From: Desulfovibrio sp. OttesenSCG-928-G15
GTDB taxonomy: Bacteria > Desulfobacterota > Desulfovibrionia > Desulfovibrionales > Desulfovibrionaceae
DNA: 13,215 nucleotides
Reading direction: 5' to 3'
Assembly (NCBI GenBank): GCA_030266525.1
Contig: JAJDIC010000057.1
Span: 1-13,215 of the forward strand
Positions 8,035 through 13,215 of the stretch are shown here, one piece after another (the stretch's first letter is position 1; each line of letters opens with the position of its first letter). The notes below the pieces were generated by a model that was given only the letters and a program-made list of their open reading frames with translations, searched no databases and was not told the DNA's origin. A program made the position numbers and the translations under genes.

Positions 8035-10495
8035 CGACAATTTCCTTTGCTAATTCTGTATCAAAATAAATGGGATCGCCATCGTCAAGCAGCGGGGCAT
8101 TTACATTGTCAAAGGCCCATTCGTTCAGGACTTCCATCGCTCCGTCCAGCATCAAACCGAGCTCTTTGCATATTTCATAAACAGTGGAGCGTTCCCAGTG
8201 CGCCTGCTTCACCAAGCGATTAAAAAGCGCTTGATGCGCCTGGTCAAGGCCGCTCAAGGGAGAAACATGCTGCATGGCCTGCACTGGAGTCACGACAGGA
8301 GCAGGTTCGTCAATTTGTTCGGCGAAAATATTTTCAAGAACATCTCGAACCTGCCGCGTTTCTTGTTCCCTGATGCGTATAAGCTCTTCGTTCAAAACAA
8401 AGGAGGCCGCGGCGCTTGGGGGCTGAGGGATAGCGTGCGTTGTTTCCCGATCCCGAAGCGCAACAGTGACTGGCGTATCTGTGCTTGCCGCATGAATGTC
8501 GCTCACCACCAATGATTTGTCGAGCCCAAGGGATGTATACAACTTTTCAAGCTGCTTCACTTCTTTGGGATCAATATAACCGTCGGCATGGGCGACAGAT
8601 ATCAAGATACGGCTGACAACTGTTTTTTCCGATTCGTCAAGCTCGGCAAGTTTTTGCTTCAAGCCGCTCGCGCCTTGCGGAGTATAAAGACTCCAATGCA
8701 AGTAGGCCAGCAAGGAGTCTTTTTCAATGCCCGTAAGCTCCCTGTTGTCCCGAACAAGACCTTTCAGCACATCTTCTTCGTGAGGAGACACACTCCCGTC
8801 ACTCTGGCTGACCATTGCTCCGAGACGTATCATTGAACCCACCAGTCGAAATTCTCCTGACGGCTTAAAATCGACGCCATGTCCGTGCGGGAATATCACA
8901 ACGCTGGATTGTATGTCAGGTCTCACACCGTAATATCGAATGTCAGGAATAAGCCCGAAACCCAACTTTTCAACAAACGCCGCCAGATTTTCAGCATCTT
9001 TTTTGCCAATTTGCGCGGGCTCTTCTTCTCCGAGCATCGCATAAAGTTTAATGGTCTCAAGAAGGCCAGGGCCACTGCCCGCAACTGCGGCCAGAGTTTC
9101 TTTAATTTTTCCGGCCGCCGGAGCGGTAGGCACCAAATCTTTCGGCAATAAAGCCAATGCCGCCAGAGAGGCAGGATCGCTCCCTTTGCGACCGAGATAT
9201 CGGCTATAGGCATCGAGTTCGTCCGTGCAAGCCTCCGCTATCGCATGAACTTTTTTCAACGGTGCAGTCAGCATGAAGGGATCAGGCAACTCGGAAAAGT
9301 CAAGTCGTAACCCACGCAAAGAGGGGCTCGCGGCATGATAGGAGATAGACAATGTTTTTTTGTTTGGAGGAACCACAATGCCTTCGCCGTGCTTCTCCGT
9401 GTATCTTTGTGCGAAAAGCTCCTTGAACTCCTTTGCACAACGGCGGGCGGGCGTCCGAAGGCCGAATTCGGGATGCAGAGTCAGCCATTGAATAGCCATA
9501 GAAGGAGACAACGGAGCTTTGCTCGCCACCTGTCGAGCCAACTGTACCTGAAAAGGGTCCGAACTGTAGCTGTCAGCCAAATTGATATAGTCGGGAATTT
9601 CCTCATGCGACTGGAATAAGACCCATTCCATTGCCAGCAGATTACTTGCGTATCCCCTGAAAGATCGGTTGGCACCGTATATGGAGAGGAGGCGGCGTAC
9701 TTCATCAACGATTGCATGATGTTCCGGTTCCGCAAGGCCCAGTTTCCTGCCATCATGGAAAAGGCGGCGCTCAAGGCCGTAGAAGAAAAGAAAAACATAC
9801 CCGATATTCGCCTCCGGCTCAGAACGCCCTGTGGCGAGCCATTTCAGGTAAGCCCCGCGGCATTGAGGCGGAATTCTGCTATAACTGGACCAGTATCCCA
9901 TCTCTTCGCCATGCTGCCATGGCTCGGCATTCATTACCTTGAGCTTCGGGTTGATCAGGCTGGCATCATTGTAGCATCCACCCTGCTCAGGAAGGTTTTC
10001 ACCAACATAAACCATGCCGGGCAAAGTAAGGCCTTTTACCTCTACCGATTCTTCAGGGCCATACCAAGTGGCGGGACTTCCTTTCGGGCGGCTGGAGGAA
10101 TCGTCGCCATACCCGTAAGACGTGGAGGTAGAGATTGTGATTCGAAAGCCGGAGTCATCTTGCTCAGGAGCCTCAGTGGTTGTATGAACAGGAGTTTTTG
10201 GGGCTACAGGCTTCGGAAAGGCTTTTTTTGCACTTTCGTGCGTCAGTCTGGTGCCATAGAAAACAGCCAAAGCGCAAAATACTGCGGCAATTGTCCAGCC
10301 GCCGCCTTGACCGGCTTTGGGTTGCAAGGCAACGGCAATACCGGCAGCGGAAAATGCACAAAACAGAGGAAAAAAGAAAGCATGGAGACGTTTCTTTTTA
10401 GACGGGAGCGCGAAGAACAAAGCTTTTGGCCAAAGTAAGCCGATGATGCTCCACATAACACAAAAAACACTTATAAGAGAAAGTATGTCATCCAC
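8027..10495 (-). CDS. Membrane-anchored TerB-N/TerB/TerB-C domain protein
   Basis: This encodes 822 residues from GTG 10495, preceded at eight bases by a run of six G (AGGGGGG) as ribosome site. Three hydrophobic segments lie at about 5-22, 40-57 and 67-84, then a Pro/Thr/Ser-rich linker to about 140, so the rest would hang from the membrane. TerB-N covers about 140-370, with GMVYVGENL, GYWSSYSRIPPQCRGAYLKW and IGYVFLFFYGLERRLF. A TerB-like part at about 555-660 has the acidic loops SQSDGSVSPHEE (563-574) and AHADGYIDPKE (635-645), where TerB proteins bind metal ions. TerB-C lies at about 700-822. Such proteins have been placed by comparative genomics in Ter-related stress and DNA-processing networks. 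As first gene of the operon it could be the sensor or membrane platform for the ATPase and helicase; this role is inferred. Confidence 0.85.
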   Translation of the reverse strand: MDDILSLISVFCVMWSIIGLLWPKALFFALPSKKKRLHAFFFPLFCAFSAAGIAVALQPKAGQGGGWTIAAVFCALAVFYGTRLTHESAKKAFPKPVAPKTPVHTTTEAPEQDDSGFRITISTSTSYGYGDDSSSRPKGSPATWYGPEESVEVKGLTLPGMVYVGENLPEQGGCYNDASLINPKLKVMNAEPWQHGEEMGYWSSYSRIPPQCRGAYLKWLATGRSEPEANIGYVFLFFYGLERRLFHDGRKLGLAEPEHHAIVDEVRRLLSIYGANRSFRGYASNLLAMEWVLFQSHEEIPDYINLADSYSSDPFQVQLARQVASKAPLSPSMAIQWLTLHPEFGLRTPARRCAKEFKELFAQRYTEKHGEGIVVPPNKKTLSISYHAASPSLRGLRLDFSELPDPFMLTAPLKKVHAIAEACTDELDAYSRYLGRKGSDPASLAALALLPKDLVPTAPAAGKIKETLAAVAGSGPGLLETIKLYAMLGEEEPAQIGKKDAENLAAFVEKLGFGLIPDIRYYGVRPDIQSSVVIFPHGHGVDFKPSGEFRLVGSMIRLGAMVSQSDGSVSPHEEDVLKGLVRDNRELTGIEKDSLLAYLHWSLYTPQGASGLKQKLAELDESEKTVVSRILISVAHADGYIDPKEVKQLEKLYTSLGLDKSLVVSDIHAASTDTPVTVALRDRETTHAIPQPPSAAASFVLNEELIRIREQETRQVRDVLENIFAEQIDEPAPVVTPVQAMQHVSPLSGLDQAHQALFNRLVKQAHWERSTVYEICKELGLMLDGAMEVLNEWAFDNVNAPLLDDGDPIYFDTELAKEIVDA

Positions 10496-10798
10496 TTTCA
10501 GTTCCCCCCTGACACTGTGTACTTTCCGGTATGCGTTTCGTACGACACTTATATTTTGAGGATAATATTCCCCAAACTCCCTTAAAACTTGACAGTTATG
10601 GGCAAATTTTTTGAGTACAGATATCAGTAGACAGCTTATTGCTCGTTTTACGAAATGGCAACCAAAGAAAGCCCGGTCAGAATCTTGAGCTTGCAGCGAC
10701 TACAACGTTTTTTCAAGCTAAACCGCGAAACTCCAAGGCTACATGAGCGCTCACGCTGCCTTTGTATAGCCTTCACAATCTGTAGTCTCCGGGGGCGG
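10496..10798. other. Intergenic region between cargo operon and integrase gene
   Basis: These 303 bases hold no convincing gene. On the minus strand TTTGGG (10571-10576) and TATAAG (10548-10553), 17 bases apart, form a weak candidate promoter for the TerB operon, with a leader of about 45 bases. Near the integrase stop, AAGGCTA (10735-10741) pairs with TAGCCTT (10767-10773) around the 10-bp palindrome TGAGCGCTCA (10744-10753). No T-run follows directly, so I do not call it a terminator. The region is AT-richer than its surroundings by eye. Confidence 0.4.
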
Positions 10799-11812
10799 TT
10801 ATGAGCCAGTACCGCCTCCTCTTTTCGCTCCCGCCAATCGTTCTGCCAATCGGTGCGCCCGTAAATGGCTGTACCGGGCTAGCATCTGCATAGAGCGGTG
10901 GCCGGAAATAGTTTTGATTTCCATGATATCCAGATCCGTGTTTTCGAACAGGCGGGAGATGGCTTCATGACGCAGGTCGTGAAAGGTTAAACCGGTGATA
11001 CCCGCCAAGCTTCTGGCCCGTTCCATGGCCTGAGTAATGGCGTCCGGGCTCATGCAGAACACCCAGCCATTATCGCCTTCCTCGGCCAGCACTTCGCGCA
11101 ACACTTCCAGAGCGTCCGGGGACAGAGGAACTGTACGCGCCTCGCCGTTTTTCGTTTTCGGCAGATGGGCGCTGCGCTTTTCCATGTTCACGTTATCCCA
11201 GATCAGGCGGGAAATTTCCTCTCGCCGCATGGCCGTTGCCAGGGCGAAGCGCACCACGCGCCGAAACGGCGGCGGGCAGGCTTCCAGCAGATTCGTTTCT
11301 TCTTCGCCTTCCAGACGGCGAGTACGCCCGCCCGGTAGCTTGGGTTTGTTCACTTTCGCCACGGGGTTGGAAAGGCTTTCCATACCCCAATCCGACGCCG
11401 CTACTGAAAACAGCCGAGAGATCATGGCAAGGTCAAGGCGGACAGTGTTGGGTGCGGCTCCCTCAGCCTCGCGTTCCTTGATGAAGTCAGCGATATCCTT
11501 TCCGCGTATGGAAGCCAGAAAGCGGCTTGCCAGCGCGCGTTTTTGCAAGGCCAGGGCGCGGCTTTTTTCTCGCCGAAAGTTGGCGAGCCGGGGCAGGTAT
11601 TCCGCGATATAGCGGTCAAAGGCTTCGGAAAGCGTGGTATTCTCCGCTTCCGTGCGGGAAACGAACACGCCACGGTCCATTTCACCTTCAATCTGCCGCG
11701 CCCACGCCTCGGCATCAGCCTTCGTTTCAAAAGTCTTGCAGGTAACGGGCCAGCCCTTGCGGCGGATGCGGGCTTCCCATTGCAGGTTGCCGCGTTTGCG
11801 AAGTGTTGCCAT
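10799..11812 (-). CDS. int: Tyrosine recombinase, integrase of the element
   Basis: This encodes 337 residues from ATG 11812, with GGAGGG six bases upstream. A longer reading to 11875 runs through repeats and has no comparable site. Residues 1-50 (MATLRKRG.W.ARIRRKG...TF.TKADAEAWA) are the arm-type DNA-binding domain of P4/phage-like integrases. Residues about 57-145 are the core-binding SAM-like domain. The catalytic domain (about 165-325) has Arg196 in TAMRREE, Lys221 in KTKNGEAR, His278 and Arg281 in HDLRH, His305 in SGHRSM, and the nucleophile Tyr314 in ARYSHL. All catalytic residues are intact, so the enzyme should be active. It reads away from tRNA-Asn, whose 3' end is 131 bases upstream and is the likely attachment site. 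It would catalyse integration and, with an excisionase such as the AlpA-like protein, excision. Confidence 0.95.
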   Translation of the reverse strand: MATLRKRGNLQWEARIRRKGWPVTCKTFETKADAEAWARQIEGEMDRGVFVSRTEAENTTLSEAFDRYIAEYLPRLANFRREKSRALALQKRALASRFLASIRGKDIADFIKEREAEGAAPNTVRLDLAMISRLFSVAASDWGMESLSNPVAKVNKPKLPGGRTRRLEGEEETNLLEACPPPFRRVVRFALATAMRREEISRLIWDNVNMEKRSAHLPKTKNGEARTVPLSPDALEVLREVLAEEGDNGWVFCMSPDAITQAMERARSLAGITGLTFHDLRHEAISRLFENTDLDIMEIKTISGHRSMQMLARYSHLRAHRLAERLAGAKRGGGTGS

Positions 11813-11844
11813 GCGCGTCCCTCCATCGTCTTGCCGCTTCATTT

Positions 11845-11885
11845 GGTGGAGCAGCCGGTGGAGCAAGTGGAGCAAATTTGGAGCA
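11845..11885 (-). repeat. Four short direct repeats before the integrase gene (TGCTCCA motif)
   Basis: The plus-strand motif TGGAGCA recurs in four nine-base units at 11845-11853, 11857-11865, 11866-11874 and 11877-11885. The first two are GGTGGAGCA, the third AGTGGAGCA and the fourth TTTGGAGCA. They lie between the tRNA attachment site and the integrase start, where arm-type integrase or excisionase sites are normally found. They could equally be an operator for the int gene. The spacing is irregular (12, 9 and 11 bases), so they are not a simple tandem array. Confidence 0.55.
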
Positions 11886-11896
11886 ATAAAGCAAAT

Positions 11897-11934
11897 AAAA
11901 ACGAAAAAGAGGCTTACGATTTCTCGTAAGCCTC
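11897..11934 (-). terminator. Rho-independent terminator downstream of tRNA-Asn
   Basis: A perfect 11-bp stem (GAGGCTTACGA at 11909-11919 with TCGTAAGCCTC at 11924-11934) closes a four-base loop. On the minus strand it is followed by TTTTTCGTTTTT (11908 down to 11897). It starts ten bases beyond the tRNA 3' end, so it would end the tRNA transcript before the integrase gene. A short T-run on the other side (plus strand) could make it weakly bidirectional. Confidence 0.8.
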
Positions 11935-11943
11935 TGATTTTAC

Positions 11944-12019
11944 TGGCTCCCCGGCACGGGATTGAACCGCGGACCTAGTGATTAACAGTCACCCGCTCTG
12001 CCAGCTGAGCTACCGGGGA
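11944..12019 (-). tRNA. tRNA-Asn (anticodon GTT), CCA encoded; likely integration site
   Basis: The 76-base minus-strand gene folds fully. The acceptor stem is TCCCCGG with CCGGGGA, the D arm is GCTC with GAGC, and the anticodon loop CTGTTAA gives anticodon GTT (asparagine). The T arm is CGCGG-TTCAATC-CCGTG, the discriminator is G, and the CCA end is encoded. The 3' half faces the integrase gene, the classic arrangement for an element that inserts into a tRNA 3' end and restores it with its own copy. The second copy of the 3' end (the other attachment site) is not in this window. Confidence 0.97.
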
Positions 12020-12050
12020 ATGTGGCGTGGTGTTCCCACGCAGGAAGGGA

Positions 12051-12079
12051 TAATTAGCGCGATGCGGCCTTTGCGTCAA
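12051..12079 (-). promoter_or_regulatory. Promoter of tRNA-Asn
   Basis: On the minus strand, TTGACG (12074-12079) and TAATTA (12051-12056) are exactly 17 bases apart. Transcription should start near 12044, about 25 bases before the mature tRNA end at 12019. Both the match to sigma-70 consensus and the distance suit a strong tRNA promoter. Confidence 0.7.
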
Positions 12080-12234
12080 CCTTTTTTTTGTAAAAAACGT
12101 TGCTTGATTGGAGAAAAAATGTAGCCGTTTTTCCCGTGTCGATTCCGTCCCGGTCCCTTTTCCTTCCGCTGTACGGGTGCGGGTGCTGTTTGCCCAACCT
12201 GTTCTGTTGCGGGCCGGTTATTTTTTAATATCGC

Positions 12235-12266
12235 TTGACCTTCCCGTATAGGGAATACCTTATTCT
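12235..12266 (+). promoter_or_regulatory. MerR-family-type promoter with 20-bp spacer and dyad
   Basis: TTGACC (12235-12240) and TATTCT (12261-12266) are 20 bases apart, too far for ordinary sigma-70 initiation. The spacer starts with a perfect dyad, TTCCC (12241-12245), GTATA, GGGAA (12251-12255). MerR-family activators (CueR, ZntR, SoxR and others) bind such dyads in 19-20-bp spacers and twist the DNA to align the two boxes. The left half, TTGACCTTCCC, looks much like CueR-type sites. Transcription would run right towards the glycyl radical enzyme gene, with a leader of about 220 bases. The regulator is not in the window and its signal cannot be told from the site. Confidence 0.55.
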
Positions 12267-12497
12267 TGCAATACCGGCCCCAAAAATTTTGCACAGTGAG
12301 GAGAGGGCCACCCTAACTCTGCTACAGGCTATTAGACGGTGTCGACACGAGCTTGAATTTTTCTCTGCCAAGGCGCGACAGGTTCACCAGGAGGATGTGG
12401 ACTCTTTCGTTCATGACCTTCTGGGGGTTTTGTCGCAACGCGGGCGGGGGGGGGGCAAAAGACATCTCGTGACCACACTCTCTACTGGAGAAGACCG
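12267..12497 (+). other. Leader between the MerR-type promoter and the glycyl radical enzyme gene
   Basis: These 231 bases hold an open frame (plus frame of 12298, closing at 12541-12543 inside the next gene) that reads LLQAIRRCRHELEFF and then EDVDSFVHDLLGVLSQRG. A good ribosome site, GAGGAGAGG (12298-12306), precedes it but no ATG, GTG or TTG follows at a usable distance. A run of ten G (12446-12455) lies near its end. The frame may be a broken or frameshifted extension of the enzyme, a leader peptide remnant, or chance. The ribosome site GGAG (12487-12490) belongs to the next gene. Confidence 0.4.
12446..12455 (+). repeat. Homopolymer run of ten G upstream of the glycyl radical enzyme gene
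   Basis: Ten consecutive G lie 42 bases before the ATG at 12498. Tracts of this length are prone to slipped-strand changes. One extra G would join the upstream open frame to the enzyme frame, because the enzyme frame is open back to a TGA at 12414-12416. A read error in the tract is an equally simple explanation. Confidence 0.9.
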
Positions 12498-13215
12498 ATG
12501 GCACATACACGTCCCAAGCTGCCGCAGCGGCTACAGTTGTTGAAAGAGGCGTATCTTCGCGTGAAACCAAGCATAAGCATTGGCCGGGCTCTGGCGTATA
12601 CCGAAGTGACAAAAGCGTATCCCGATCTGCCTCGCAATCTTTTGCGTGCCAAGTGTTTTCGTCGGGCCTGCGAAACCGCCCCTATCGTCATTGCGGATCA
12701 CGAGCTTATCGTCGGGCACCCTTGCGGCAAGGCCAGAGCCGGTGCGTTTTCCCCGGATACAGCCTGGCAGTGGGTTCAGGACGAGCTGGACACCATAGCC
12801 ACGCGCTCGCAAGATCCTTACCAGATCAGCGAAGAAGACAAAAAAGTGATGCGGGATTACCTGTTCCCGTTCTGGGAAGGCAAATCCCTGGCCGAATCCT
12901 GCGAAGCGAAGCTCAGGCAGGAGGGGCTGTGGGAGTTTGGCGCAGAGGCATGCGTCAGCGACCTGACCTATCATATTACCAGCGGCGGTGGCGACACCAG
13001 CCCCGGCTACGATATCATTCTTTTCACCAAAGGCATCCTGGGCGTAAAAGCCGAGGCAGAGGCGCACATTGCCCGCCTGACGCAAAAAAACGAGGCAGAG
13101 GCGAATCAGGAAAAAACCACCTTTTATTCCGCAGCCCTGGAAACGTGCGAGGGCATTCTCGCATACGCCTCCCGCCTTTCCGAACACGCTCTTGCCCTTG
13201 CCGGAAAAGAACAAA
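12498..13215 (+). CDS. cutC: Choline trimethylamine-lyase (CutC)-type glycyl radical enzyme, N-terminal part
   Basis: ATG 12498 follows GGAG at a good distance. The frame runs off the window after 239 complete codons, against about 800-850 residues for the family, so the glycyl radical loop and catalytic Cys are not visible. The N-terminus matches the PFL-like domain of CutC: LLRAKCFRRACETAPIVIADHELIVG (pieces at 49-73), AGAFSPDTAW (81-90), QDELDTIATRSQDPYQISEEDK (94-115), and TYHITSGGGDTSPGYD (157-172). Tyr158 and Asp166 fall where the Desulfovibrio CutC choline-binding residues Tyr208 and Asp216 lie. CutC cleaves choline to trimethylamine and acetaldehyde after activation by the radical SAM enzyme CutD. 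This start lacks the roughly 50-residue N-terminal extension of compartment-targeted CutC. Other glycyl radical lyases remain possible until the active-site Cys/Glu loop is seen. Confidence 0.78.
   Translation, partial: MAHTRPKLPQRLQLLKEAYLRVKPSISIGRALAYTEVTKAYPDLPRNLLRAKCFRRACETAPIVIADHELIVGHPCGKARAGAFSPDTAWQWVQDELDTIATRSQDPYQISEEDKKVMRDYLFPFWEGKSLAESCEAKLRQEGLWEFGAEACVSDLTYHITSGGGDTSPGYDIILFTKGILGVKAEAEAHIARLTQKNEAEANQEKTTFYSAALETCEGILAYASRLSEHALALAGKEQ

Noticed and set aside
4534..10495. Calling the cargo a BREX system
   Set aside because: Only a BrxD-like ATPase and a BrxHI/Lhr-like helicase are present. No brxA, brxB, brxC, pglX methylase or pglZ gene is visible, and the TerB protein is not a standard BREX part.
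10589..10617. Plus-strand TTGACA at 10589 as a promoter
   Set aside because: There is no acceptable -10 box 16-18 bases downstream and no plus-strand gene follows before the tRNA region.
1..11943. CRISPR array or insertion sequence inside the element
   Set aside because: No regularly spaced repeats, no transposase gene and no terminal inverted repeats were seen.
12235..12543. Plus-strand open frame of 102 codons as a gene
   Set aside because: Its only long start is a TTG that is itself the -35 box of the promoter. It runs into the enzyme gene in the wrong frame, so I treat it as leader or remnant only.
12531..13214. Minus-strand open frame of 227 codons opposite the glycyl radical enzyme
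   Set aside because: The plus strand has clear CutC-family similarity, and the antisense product resembles no family I know.
12498..13215. Isethionate sulfite-lyase (IslA) as identity of the glycyl radical enzyme
   Set aside because: IslA is reported to use Arg and Gln where this protein has Tyr158 and Ser162, while Tyr158 and Asp166 match choline lyase. This rests on alignment by eye, so it is disfavoured rather than excluded.

Overview
The window looks like part of a sulfate-reducing, gut-type Deltaproteobacterium (Desulfovibrio or close kin). I infer this from the style of the glycyl radical enzyme at the right end and from a tRNA gene that encodes its own CCA. No taxonomic search was possible.

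Layout. Bases 1 to about 11943 look like the right-hand part of an integrated, mobilizable element. Bases 11944-13215 look like host chromosome. The junction is the 3' end of a tRNA-Asn gene (11944-12019, minus), with a tyrosine integrase (10799-11812, minus) immediately next to it. The left end of the element lies outside the window.

Mobility module (1-3600, plus strand): the tail of an AlpA-like regulator or excisionase, a winged-helix protein with a replication-initiator-like C-terminal part, a candidate oriT containing the ATCCTGC nick motif of the IncP/MOBP type, a MobC-like ribbon-helix-helix protein, and a MOBP-type relaxase with an intact tyrosine and HxH...N motif. No type IV secretion genes are visible, so an integrative mobilizable element is the simplest reading.

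Cargo (3668-10495, minus strand): a tight three-gene operon encoding a membrane-anchored TerB-N/TerB/TerB-C protein, a BrxD-like (DUF2791-type) P-loop ATPase and an Lhr-like superfamily 2 helicase. An unrecognised 234-residue protein follows, with its own candidate promoter. The ATPase-helicase pair resembles parts of BREX/Pgl systems, and TerB-N/C proteins are known from comparative genomics to sit beside DNA-processing enzymes. I read this as a candidate defence or DNA-processing island and as the most interesting system here. Its function is inferred.

Chromosomal side: the tRNA-Asn has a good promoter and a strong terminator. Beyond it, an unusual promoter with a 20-bp spacer and a TTCCC/GGGAA dyad (a MerR-family design) points towards the 5' part of a choline trimethylamine-lyase (CutC)-type glycyl radical enzyme. 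A run of ten G lies between that promoter and the gene.
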